Assembly (NCBI GenBank): GCA_964606695.1
Contig: CAZSHG010000019.1
Span: 1-60,625, forward strand
Length of the DNA stretch: 60,625 nt
Source of the DNA: CAZSHG01 sp964606695 [NCBI: uncultured bacterium]
GTDB lineage: Bacteria; UBP14; UBA6098
Direction: 5' to 3'
Shown here: positions 52,947-60,625 of the stretch, piece after piece
Position numbering within the stretch: the stretch's first letter is position 1
Layout: every line of letters starts with the position of its first letter
Made by a program: the position numbers and the translations under genes
The notes under the pieces: model-generated
What the model saw: the letters and a program-made list of their open reading frames with translations, nothing else
Told to the model about the DNA's origin: nothing
Database searches by the model: none

Positions 52947-55900
52947 ATGAGAAGGTTATTATTTGTTATTTGTTCGATGGTTCTCTTGCTGGCTGTTTCC
53001 GGTTTGGCCGAATCGTGGCAGACGGATATCACGTTGATCGCGGATACCGACACATTATCCGTGTCAATCGGCAGAGATCCCGGCGCATTGGACGGCGTTG
53101 ACGACATGGATGATATTATGCCCATCGCGCCGCCATCGCCGCCTTATGCTTATCTCGAAATCGACGATCCACTCAACCCCTACGTTGACATGCTCATAGT
53201 CGATATCCGCGAGGACGACGGCGACAGCGTGATGTGGAACGCGATTCTGAATTCCTTCAGTTCGCCGCTTTACGGAGAATGGTCGAGCAGTGACCTGCCG
53301 CCCGGCGATTTTTATGTCGGTGCACATTATATCGGGCTGGAGGTATCAGAATGGGTCGATATGAAGGCCGAGGAATCCATTTCTTTCTGGCCTTCGCAGG
53401 TTCTCGATGTCGTCCATATCCCCGACGGCTACTATCCAGACGACAACCCGGCTATCAGCAACTGGGACCCAGCCGACGGTTCCACGAACGTCCCGGTAAC
53501 CACCGACATCAGCTTCGAAGTTACCGACGTCGGTAGCGGAATAGACGCCTCCTCGATCACACTCACGGTAGATGGTGTGGATGTTACGAGTCTGATCGCC
53601 CTGGAACCAATAACAAACGGTTATCGAGTTAGCTATGAACCTCACGCGCCTCTTCCCGGCGAAACCTGGGTTTCGGCTATTGCGGGAGCTTCTGATAATG
53701 CGTCTCCAGCGAATTCTGTCAGCGACGTCATAGCGTTCCAGACCGGACACAGCATAATGCCGGTTCTCTGGGAAGTTCCGCTTATGGCCTTCACGGCTGA
53801 CGATGCCGGCCTGGATACGACGTTCAAAGAACTATCTTTCGGCGCGGATTTATCCGCCACGGTAGCTTTCGATCTCGGATTGGATATAGTATTCCCAATA
53901 GCGCCACCATCGGCTTTTTACGCCTATTTTCCACTCGACGATCCGAGTTATCCCTTCTACAGCATGCTCACGCGCGACATCCACGACGCTTCGTTGATTA
54001 TAGATTCATGGAATATCCGTTTCGGCAACGTCGATATGATAATCGGGGTATTGTGGAATTCGGAAGATTTGCCCGAAGATAAAAACTGCTACATAGCGGC
54101 GACTTTCCCGCCGTCATACCCCACCGATGAAGATTGGGAGGATATGAGGACGATAAGCGATATCAGCTTCGGCCCGGGAAGACAGGTTTGGCTAAAAGTC
54201 GTAAGTCCCTCCGGGGACACCGCCGCGCCGAGAATCGCTTATACAATACCCGGCGACGGCGAAACCGGAGTGGCGGTTTCGACGACTATCTCCGCCGCTA
54301 TTACCGATGCCGAAAGTGGCGTGGATACTTCGTCGATTAGTCTTACCGTCGATGGAGAAGACGTAACCGACGATATTATAGTAACAATTTCAAGCGACAC
54401 TACTTATATTGAATACACGCCGCCGGACGATTTCACGCCGATGACCAATATCGATTGCGAGCTTATAGTATCCGATCTGGCCGATCCTGTTAATACGACG
54501 GATTACGAATGGGATTTCACTACTGGCTATTTCCTCACACCCGCATGGATGGAATCGCTCGCCGTGTGGACGTCTGAGCCAGGCGAACCGTTACGTCATT
54601 TCTCACTCTATTTCGGCACTGACTCCAGCGCCACGGATTATTTCGATTACGGCCTCGACCAGCAGATGCCGCCTCCAGTTCCGGGAGACGTCCCCTATGG
54701 ATTCTTCGTAACGCCAGATACGCTCTGGAACCAGCTTACGAGGGACATTCGTTCTTCGCTCGATTACGAAATCATCTGGTCGGCAATGTTGAACAGAATC
54801 ACCTCGCTTGGCGGAACAATAAACTGGATAGGCTGGAATCCCGACGGTCTACCCGAAGACGGCAGTTTCAATATTGCATGGCTCATCGCCGGCGACACGA
54901 CCTGGCAAAATATGCGCACTACCGAAAGGATCGATATCACGACCTCCGGTAATCTCCTGATCCGTTTCATCCGCGGCGTTCCACCGACATATTGCCTTGC
55001 CGGAACCGTCTGGACGGATACCGGACCAATCGAGGGCGCGATTGTTGAGATAATCGACCATGATGAAGATAGCTCCAATGCGGATGGCTATTATGAGATA
55101 TGCGAAATCCCCTACTCCACCGGTGAATGGACAATCATAACTACGGCAACAGGATACTCTCCAGATACCGTAGTTATGGAAATTGATGACGATATGCTCT
55201 ACAATCCATATCTGGTAGCCGCTTCCGGTAGCGTGTCCGGCACAGTTATATGCGATGACGGCGGCTCCCCCGAAGACGCGATGGTTATTCTCGCAGATGA
55301 TACAACCTACGCGGATGAGGAAGGATACTACATCTTCGAGGACGTTCCATATGGCGAATACATCCTGAGTGTTTCCTTACAATATTACCAAACGGAAAAC
55401 AGAAATATCCTTGTCGATGAGGCGGAGGAAACCGAGGATTTCGAGCTACTACGAAACCACGGCAACCTCGTCGGTATAGTTATTCTGGAAGACGAACCGC
55501 CTATTGTAGCCGGCAGTATGATAGAACTGGTGGGCACAGATATTCCACCGGCATACACGAATGCGGAAGGCGAGTATATTTTCATGGACATTCCTTACGA
55601 TATATACGAAGTCAGTTTTTCGCGCACGGGTTACGAAACGGTCGATACTACATTTGAATTGAACCAACCTGAGGACACTCTCGATGTTGTGCTTCCGTTG
55701 GAAGGCGGCGAATTAAACCCGCCGCGCAACCTGGAGGGCTTCGGAGGATATCCCGAACGCGCCGTTCTCGATTGGGATTCGCCCGAACCCGGAATTGGAA
55801 CACTTCTCGGATACAATATATATAGGCGAGTCATGTTCTCCGACGACACCCTCGTCGGCTATGTCGATGAACCCTTCACGGCCTTCGTCGAATGGGATCG

Positions 55901-57029
55901 CGTGAATTACATGCCTTATACGTATTATGTAACCGCGGTTTACGATTTGGGCGAAAGCGAACCGACGGATAACGTGATGATCTGGATTAATCCCGATTCC
56001 ACCTATCCCGATATATTAATATGGGACTACGATAACGGCACGATGCTCGCCGATGGCGGTGAACGCGACGAGGACGATTTCCTCTATGAATACTTAAACG
56101 CCTTCCCAATCGAAGCGGTGAAAACCGGGCAGGATCAGAATATAAACTCTTTCGACCTGTTCCAATATCGCGCGATCTTCATGGTGAACGGCGTGGATGA
56201 CGAGAACAATACTCTGCCGAATTACCCCAGCGTCGCCAGAATCGCGACATACATCGCCGCCGGAGGCCGCGTTTATTGCGAGGGCGCCGATTTCGGTTAC
56301 GATTACGGTTCCGTGATGGCGTCCGAACAGCGTAAACGCCTGTTCAGGCTCTTCGGCGTCGGCTTCGCTTCGGATGGCTATCCGCAATCCAGCGGAAACA
56401 TCACCGAAATTCGCGGCGAAGACACGTCCTTCTTCACGGAGGGTGTCGTGGACATGGATTATCACTTCATGACAATCGCCGACCACCGTATCGACGAATG
56501 GGACGAAGATACGTTAATCGAAGGCTCCACCTGGGCGATGTTCTCGCAAGAAAGCCCTGCACCGGTGGTAAGCCCGTTGCGCATGGTCTATCGCAAATAT
56601 AACAACTACCGCACTGTGGTTTCAAGCGCTTATATCGGATCGATGATAGACAGCAACCCGCCGTCCAACAGGATGCACGTGCTGGCGGCTATCCTGAACT
56701 TCCTCCTAAACGAAGATTTCACGTTGATCCAAGAGAAAATAGCCAAACTGCCGGAAAAGATGGATCTAACATCCGCGCCGAATCCGTTCAATGCGAGTTG
56801 TAAGCTGACACTGGACATCGTGGAACCGGGCAAGGTCGCTCTGGATATCTATGACATCAACGGCAGACATATCGCAAACCTCGCCGATGAATACGTGGCG
56901 GGCGGTAGATATTCCGTCGTTTGGGACGGCCGTTCTTCCGAAATGAACGAACTCCCCAGCGGAGTTTATTTCGCGGTGCTCAATACGGGCGGCAAGCAGG
57001 TCAAATCGAGGCTCGTCCTCATCAAATAA
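52947..57029 (+). CDS. Giant secreted multi-domain protein with sorting domain
   Basis: 1360 residues, paralogue of the preceding gene. A signal peptide (RRLLFVICSMVLLLAVSGLA) precedes three related N-terminal modules of about 200 residues (starting SWQTDITLIADTD, VLWEVPLMAFTAD and AWMESLAVWTSEP), each followed by Ig-like sequence such as ISNWDPADGSTNVPVTTDIS and IAYTIPGDGETGVAVSTTIS. Next come three carboxypeptidase-regulatory-like repeats, an FN3-like domain (PPRNLEGFGGYPERAVLDWD), an amidotransferase-like fold and the PNPFNASCKL sorting domain ending RLVLIK. The preceding gene has one N-terminal module, so this one has tripled it. Surface or extracellular role; no enzyme active site seen. 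Confidence 0.88.
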   Translation: MRRLLFVICSMVLLLAVSGLAESWQTDITLIADTDTLSVSIGRDPGALDGVDDMDDIMPIAPPSPPYAYLEIDDPLNPYVDMLIVDIREDDGDSVMWNAILNSFSSPLYGEWSSSDLPPGDFYVGAHYIGLEVSEWVDMKAEESISFWPSQVLDVVHIPDGYYPDDNPAISNWDPADGSTNVPVTTDISFEVTDVGSGIDASSITLTVDGVDVTSLIALEPITNGYRVSYEPHAPLPGETWVSAIAGASDNASPANSVSDVIAFQTGHSIMPVLWEVPLMAFTADDAGLDTTFKELSFGADLSATVAFDLGLDIVFPIAPPSAFYAYFPLDDPSYPFYSMLTRDIHDASLIIDSWNIRFGNVDMIIGVLWNSEDLPEDKNCYIAATFPPSYPTDEDWEDMRTISDISFGPGRQVWLKVVSPSGDTAAPRIAYTIPGDGETGVAVSTTISAAITDAESGVDTSSISLTVDGEDVTDDIIVTISSDTTYIEYTPPDDFTPMTNIDCELIVSDLADPVNTTDYEWDFTTGYFLTPAWMESLAVWTSEPGEPLRHFSLYFGTDSSATDYFDYGLDQQMPPPVPGDVPYGFFVTPDTLWNQLTRDIRSSLDYEIIWSAMLNRITSLGGTINWIGWNPDGLPEDGSFNIAWLIAGDTTWQNMRTTERIDITTSGNLLIRFIRGVPPTYCLAGTVWTDTGPIEGAIVEIIDHDEDSSNADGYYEICEIPYSTGEWTIITTATGYSPDTVVMEIDDDMLYNPYLVAASGSVSGTVICDDGGSPEDAMVILADDTTYADEEGYYIFEDVPYGEYILSVSLQYYQTENRNILVDEAEETEDFELLRNHGNLVGIVILEDEPPIVAGSMIELVGTDIPPAYTNAEGEYIFMDIPYDIYEVSFSRTGYETVDTTFELNQPEDTLDVVLPLEGGELNPPRNLEGFGGYPERAVLDWDSPEPGIGTLLGYNIYRRVMFSDDTLVGYVDEPFTAFVEWDRVNYMPYTYYVTAVYDLGESEPTDNVMIWINPDSTYPDILIWDYDNGTMLADGGERDEDDFLYEYLNAFPIEAVKTGQDQNINSFDLFQYRAIFMVNGVDDENNTLPNYPSVARIATYIAAGGRVYCEGADFGYDYGSVMASEQRKRLFRLFGVGFASDGYPQSSGNITEIRGEDTSFFTEGVVDMDYHFMTIADHRIDEWDEDTLIEGSTWAMFSQESPAPVVSPLRMVYRKYNNYRTVVSSAYIGSMIDSNPPSNRMHVLAAILNFLLNEDFTLIQEKIAKLPEKMDLTSAPNPFNASCKLTLDIVEPGKVALDIYDINGRHIANLADEYVAGGRYSVVWDGRSSEMNELPSGVYFAVLNTGGKQVKSRLVLIK

Positions 57030-57051
57030 CCCGACAGGGCATTCAAACCCC

Positions 57052-57089
57052 ATGAGCCGGTCTTCGGGCCGGCTCATATTTTGTTTTTT
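57052..57089 (+). terminator. Rho-independent terminator after the second giant gene
   Basis: Stem ATGAGCCGG / CCGGCTCAT (57052-57060, 57069-57077), eight-base loop, then ATTTTGTTTTTT. Confidence 0.9.
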
Positions 57090-57109
57090 GTCGAAGAATG
57101 GAATTTAAC

Positions 57110-57138
57110 TTGACAAAAGCTTTACGGTTTTTTAATTA
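57110..57138 (+). promoter_or_regulatory. Promoter of pth
   Basis: TTGACA (57110-57115), 17 bp, TAATTA (57133-57138). A transcription start near 57145 would lie a few bases before the GTG of pth at 57148, and no ribosome site precedes the GTG, suggesting a nearly leaderless message. Confidence 0.6.
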
Positions 57139-57147
57139 ACGAACGTT

Positions 57148-57729
57148 GTGACTATTCGATGTGTCATCGGCCTGGGTAATCCGGGAACAGAATACGCCGA
57201 AACCCGCCATAATATAGGCTTTATGGTTATAGCGGAATTGGCGAAAAGATACCGGACGAAAATCAAGCCCGGGCGCGGTTCTTTTTATCTCGGAAGGGCG
57301 AATATCAAAGGTAATCCAATTGTCCTGGCGATACCCACTACTTATATGAATCGCTCCGGTTTGGCCGTAAAGCAGATTATCGATAATGGAGAATTGGAAC
57401 CCGAGGATGTCCTTATCGTTCTGGACGATTTTGAATTGCCCTTCGGACAGCTTAGGATTCGTAAAACCGGCTCGGGCGGCAGTCATAACGGCCTTTGCGA
57501 TATTGTCGAAAATCTCGGAACGCAGGATATTCCCAGGTTGCGAGTCGGTATCGGAGAGCCGAATAGGAACATCGATCCCGCGGATTACGTTCTGTCGAGA
57601 TTCTCGCCCGCCGAACGCAAGGAACTGCCGAATGTAATCGCAGATTGTGTGGCCGCTGTCGAAACAGCTATCGAAGAGGGAATAGACATATCGATGAACA
57701 TATATAATAGGAAAGTAGATGATTCTTAA
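57148..57729 (+). CDS. pth: Peptidyl-tRNA hydrolase
   Basis: 193 residues, starting with GTG: VIGLGNPGTEYAETRHNIGF carries the active-site His19 (RHNIGF), and TTYMNRSGLAV, LDDFELPFGQLR and GSGGSHNGL are the substrate-binding motifs. It frees tRNA from drop-off peptidyl-tRNA. There is no ribosome site before the start; see the promoter entry. It is followed by hppA. Confidence 0.96.
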   Translation: MTIRCVIGLGNPGTEYAETRHNIGFMVIAELAKRYRTKIKPGRGSFYLGRANIKGNPIVLAIPTTYMNRSGLAVKQIIDNGELEPEDVLIVLDDFELPFGQLRIRKTGSGGSHNGLCDIVENLGTQDIPRLRVGIGEPNRNIDPADYVLSRFSPAERKELPNVIADCVAAVETAIEEGIDISMNIYNRKVDDS

Positions 57730-57772
57730 ATAGAGTTTTTTGGGGCAAATAAGCCCATATATGGAGGATGTC

Positions 57773-59815
57773 ATGTTTTATGCACCTATAGTGGGATTAG
57801 TCGGCCTGATCGTTGCCGGAATAATTTATCTTTATGTGAAAAAACAACCTGCCGGCAACGAGCGGATGAAGACCATCTCGGATCAGATTCACGACGGCGC
57901 TTTTGTATTCTTGAAGCGAGAGTATTCCGTTCTGATAATTTTCATCGCGCTTGTTTTTATGTTGCTGACATTCTTCCTTAAAAGCGATTCGGTTCCAAAA
58001 CTCGGTATATATACGGCGATCGCCTTTCTTGCGGGTGCGGCCTGTAGCATTCTCGCGGGTTGGTTTGGGATGACATCCGCCACCCGCGCGAACGTGCGAA
58101 CGAGTTGGGCGGCGAAAGACAAAGGCCAGGGCATGGCGCTGAGAGTCGCTTTCTTCGGCGGAAGCGTGATGGGGCTTTCCGTGGCATCGTTGGGGCTGAT
58201 TGGCGTCGGTGTGCTATTTCTGATTTTTGCTAAAGATCCAAAATCCTCGGCTATTATCAATGGTTTCGCAATGGGAGCCAGTTCGATAGCTCTGTTCGCC
58301 AGGGTCGGCGGTGGTATATACACGAAAACTGCGGATGTCGGCGCGGACCTTGTTGGTAAGATAGAAGAACATATCCCGGAAGACGATCCTCGCAATCCCG
58401 CCACTATCGCGGATAACGTAGGCGATAATGTCGGAGACGTCGCCGGTATGGGCGCGGACATTTTCGAGAGCTACGTCGGCGCAATTATCGCTACGATCTC
58501 GATTGCCGCAACCGCGGCGACTCCGATAATAACTAACCTGAGCGGTTCTAATGTCGTTATGGGATTAATCACGTTAAATCGCGCTTCGTATATGGCATTT
58601 CCACTGACGGTTGCCGCAATCGGGCTTATCGGAAGTCTGCTTGGCATCTTATTCCTCAGGATTATCGAAAAAACATCGCCGGCAGGCGCTCTCAGATGGA
58701 GCACTTACTTCGCAAATCTCCTGCTTTTCGTGGGCACATTTTTCACGGTTAGAATACTCGGATTACACATTAACGTCTTCTGGTCGATGTTAATCGGAAC
58801 GCTGGCGGGTATGGCTATCGGAGTTATTGCCGAATATTATACAAGCAAAAGTCCTATCAAGAAAATAGCCAAAGCAAGCGAAACGGGTCCTGCAACTAAC
58901 GTTATCACCGGCCTATCAGTCGGTATGGAATCGACTGCACTGCCTATAATCTCGATAGCTATCGCCATATACATCAGCTACTATCTCTCCGGCCTCTACG
59001 GCATTGGAATCGCCGCGGTCGGGATGCTGGCTACGGTCGGCATCACCATGAGCGTGGATGCATACGGCCCCATTGCCGACAATGCGGGCGGCATTACGGA
59101 AATGGCAGAACTCGGCGACGACGTTCGTAAAATTACTGACGGTCTCGATGCCCTGGGCAACACTACCGCTGCGATGGGCAAAGGTTTCGCGATAGGTAGC
59201 GCGGCGCTGACGGCTCTTGCTTTATTCTCCGCCTACTCAGTTTCCGCGGGACTAAAATCCATCGACCTTACTAAACCCGTCGTCGTTATCGGCGTCCTGA
59301 TCGGCGGAGCGATACCATTCTTTATATCGAGCCTGACGCTTAAAAGCGTTGGACGTGCCGCTTTCGAAATGGTCAAAGAAGTTCGCAGACAGTTCAACGA
59401 AATCATCGGACTTCGCGAGGGCAAAGCTGAACCTGACGTCCGAAGATGCATCGATATTTCCACCAAGGCCGCTCTGCGGGAGATGATATTACCGGGGATC
59501 ATCGCCGTCCTCGCCCCTGTTATAATGGGTTTCGCTCTGGGCGCGGAAGCTCTCGGAGGAATGCTGGCCGGCGCTACGAGTTCCGGCGTTATGCTGGCAC
59601 TATTCATGGCTAACGCAGGCGGCGCATGGGATAACGCAAAGAAGCATATCGAGGAAGGAAATTTCGGAGGCAAAGGTTCGCCCACTCATGAAGCCGCGGT
59701 CGTCGGAGATACTATTGGAGATCCATTCAAGGATACATCCGGCCCTTCATTGAACATTCTTATCAAGCTTATGAGTGTAGTGAGTCTTGTGCTTGCGCCG
59801 CTGTTGATGAAGTAG
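57773..59815 (+). CDS. hppA: K+-dependent membrane-bound pyrophosphatase
   Basis: 680 residues from the ATG at 57773 with GGAGG upstream; an earlier in-frame TTG is rejected. About 16 transmembrane segments. The PPi-binding loop is [20 protein letters not shown], and further motifs are [13 protein letters not shown] and the C-terminal [20 protein letters not shown]. The sequence [11 protein letters not shown] has Ala where K+-independent enzymes have Lys, so it is of the K+-stimulated class. It couples pyrophosphate hydrolysis to Na+ or H+ export; the ion cannot be fixed by eye. It links energy saving to biosynthesis. Confidence 0.95.
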   Translation: MFYAPIVGLVGLIVAGIIYLYVKKQPAGNERMKTISDQIHDGAFVFLKREYSVLIIFIALVFMLLTFFLKSDSVPKLGIYTAIAFLAGAACSILAGWFGMTSATRANVRTSWAAKDKGQGMALRVAFFGGSVMGLSVASLGLIGVGVLFLIFAKDPKSSAIINGFAMGASSIALFARVGGGIYTKTADVGADLVGKIEEHIPEDDPRNPATIADNVGDNVGDVAGMGADIFESYVGAIIATISIAATAATPIITNLSGSNVVMGLITLNRASYMAFPLTVAAIGLIGSLLGILFLRIIEKTSPAGALRWSTYFANLLLFVGTFFTVRILGLHINVFWSMLIGTLAGMAIGVIAEYYTSKSPIKKIAKASETGPATNVITGLSVGMESTALPIISIAIAIYISYYLSGLYGIGIAAVGMLATVGITMSVDAYGPIADNAGGITEMAELGDDVRKITDGLDALGNTTAAMGKGFAIGSAALTALALFSAYSVSAGLKSIDLTKPVVVIGVLIGGAIPFFISSLTLKSVGRAAFEMVKEVRRQFNEIIGLREGKAEPDVRRCIDISTKAALREMILPGIIAVLAPVIMGFALGAEALGGMLAGATSSGVMLALFMANAGGAWDNAKKHIEEGNFGGKGSPTHEAAVVGDTIGDPFKDTSGPSLNILIKLMSVVSLVLAPLLMK

Positions 59816-59951
59816 ATGAGCTTCATCTTTTCTCTAAATCTAATCCTTATAATAGTTATCTTACGATAGTGTCTAAATTTCCGCGTAAAAATACTTGCGG
59901 AATATAATATAATTATTATATTGAGTGGTTTGTAAAAATTAAACGAGAACG

Positions 59952-59989
59952 GCATGGACCTCCCCATGCCCCGCGAAAAGCGGTCCATG
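59952..59989 (+). promoter_or_regulatory. Candidate S6:S18-binding leader of rpsF
   Basis: In the rpsF leader GCATGGACC (59952-59960) and GGTCCATG (59982-59989) form an outer stem. Between them lies a C-rich bulge and an inner CCGC-gaaaa-GCGG hairpin. A stem with a C-rich CCG-containing bulge before rpsF is the known plan of the autoregulatory RNA bound by S6:S18. The match is by eye. The ribosome site AGGAGGAAC follows. Confidence 0.5.
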
Positions 59990-60006
59990 TTCAACAGGAG
60001 GAACAA

Positions 60007-60354
60007 ATGGAGAAACCGAAAAGAACCTACGAAATGGCGACAATTTTTACGTCCGAGATTTCGGATTCTGAAATCCAGAATCACGTCGAGGAAGTGGAAA
60101 AATTGATCGCTACACACGATGGCGAAATCCAGCTAACCGATTTTTGGGGAATGCGCGAATTCGCCTATCCAATCCAGAAGAAGGAAAGCGGGTATTACGT
60201 CTTCTATTATTTTGACGCTCCCCGCGAAACTCCGCACAAACTCCGCGACGCTATTCAGCTCCGCGAGGACGTCCTTCGGCACATGATTATCATCAACGAG
60301 TTCATGCCGGAAAAGAAAAAAGAGGAGGTGCAAAGTGGCACGGAGGAGGAGTAG
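60007..60354 (+). CDS. rpsF: Small-subunit ribosomal protein bS6
   Basis: 115 residues. The pattern [20 protein letters not shown], the central [14 protein letters not shown] stretch (here [19 protein letters not shown]) and the end [10 protein letters not shown] identify bS6, including the acidic C-terminal tail. It binds bS18 before joining the 30S. It overlaps rpsR by 20 bp, and no ssb lies between them as in many bacteria. Confidence 0.97.
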   Translation: MEKPKRTYEMATIFTSEISDSEIQNHVEEVEKLIATHDGEIQLTDFWGMREFAYPIQKKESGYYVFYYFDAPRETPHKLRDAIQLREDVLRHMIIINEFMPEKKKEEVQSGTEEE

Positions 60355-60592
60355 TAAAAGAAGATTCCATCGTTTCGGAAAGAGGAGATTCTGTTACTTC
60401 TGCGACAATCCTCAGGTCAAAATCGACTACAAAAACGTCGATTTGATGAAGAAGTATATGTCGGACCGGGGGAAAATAGTAGCCAAGAGAATCAGCGGAA
60501 CCTGCAACAAACATCAACGCGCTGTCGCAAGGCAAATCAAACGGGCGCGTTATATAGCGCTGGTTCCATTCACCGTCCAGACATACCGGTAG
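60335..60592 (+). CDS. rpsR: Small-subunit ribosomal protein bS18, zinc-ribbon form
   Basis: 85 residues starting with GTG at 60335, chosen because GAGGAGGTG precedes it and the frame gives [17 protein letters not shown]. Cys residues at RRFCYFC and GTCNKH form the four-ligand zinc site of the Cys-containing variant. The core YKNVDLMKKYMSDRGKIVAK and ending YIALVPFT are typical. It pairs with bS6. Confidence 0.95.
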   Translation: MARRRSSKRRFHRFGKRRFCYFCDNPQVKIDYKNVDLMKKYMSDRGKIVAKRISGTCNKHQRAVARQIKRARYIALVPFTVQTYR

Positions 60593-60604
60593 GAGTGTAA
60601 TATC

Positions 60605-60625
60605 ATGAAAGTTATTCTCACTGAA
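60605..60625 (+). CDS. rplI: Large-subunit ribosomal protein bL9, first residues (cut by window edge)
   Basis: Only MKVILTE is visible before the window ends, the usual first residues of bL9. GGAG stands 11 bases upstream, and the order rpsF-rpsR-rplI is the standard one. The call rests on these residues and on order. Confidence 0.8.

Noticed and set aside
1-60625. CRISPR arrays, tRNA or rRNA genes
   Set aside because: No array of regularly spaced identical repeats and no cloverleaf or T-loop signature was found on either strand by eye; the tandem units at 31000 have no spacers.

Overview
The window is chromosomal DNA from an uncultured-type bacterium, most plausibly a candidate phylum of the FCB (Fibrobacteres-Chlorobi-Bacteroidetes) group or a relative. 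The evidence is several large secreted proteins ending in a 'PNPFN ... sorting-domain' C-terminus of the kind read by type IX-like secretion systems, GWNL-repeat, LVIVD-repeat and FG-GAP proteins, and a K+-type membrane pyrophosphatase. No rRNA, tRNA or CRISPR array was seen, and I cannot name the phylum with confidence.

Layout. (1) 1-8100, minus strand: a long ribosomal operon from a good promoter at 8070-8098. It runs rpsJ-rplC-rplD-rplW-rplB-rpsS-rplV-rpsC-rplP-rpmC, then switches without a visible terminator to acpP-fabF-rnc, a VOC protein, a HicB-like protein and the start of an acyl-CoA dehydrogenase. The usual rpsQ-rplN-... continuation is absent. (2) 8183-13789, minus strand: sbcD-sbcC nuclease pair, then an orphan iorB-like oxidoreductase subunit with a tiny Cys-rich partner. 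(3) 13821-18088, minus strand: a secreted subtilase and a 5'-truncated LVIVD-repeat gene. (4) 18193-30834, plus strand: accessory region with a decayed RelE-type toxin-antitoxin locus, a phage head-morphogenesis cassette (terL, portal, scaffold-like, HK97/SU10-type capsid, connector-like genes, holin-like genes) without tail genes or integrase, a secreted GWNL protein, and a compact AT-rich three-gene operon (unknown gene, HicB-like antitoxin, SecB-like chaperone). A lytic transglycosylase further on (33984-34526) has a promoter strikingly like the one in front of terL. (5) 31578-39868, minus strand: secreted surface proteins (FG-GAP repeats, S74 chaperone domain, acidic low-complexity protein). 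(6) 40035-48964: envelope and housekeeping genes (two SurA/PpiD-like folding factors, TPR protein, iscU-like scaffold, mnmA, outer-membrane barrel, rlmB). (7) 49199-57029: tandem giant secreted paralogues, the first split by a frameshift. (8) 57148-end: pth, hppA, then rpsF-rpsR-rplI behind a candidate S6:S18-binding leader.

Most interesting is 22295-23726: its own promoter with a palindromic operator, three tightly packed genes and its own terminator, inserted inside the phage-like cassette. The gene content matches the logic of toxin-antitoxin-chaperone (TAC) systems, but with a HicB/ribbon-helix-helix antitoxin and an unrecognised first gene. Also notable are several classes of palindromic repeats scattered over the accessory region, two copies of one class sitting in frame inside a secreted-protein gene.
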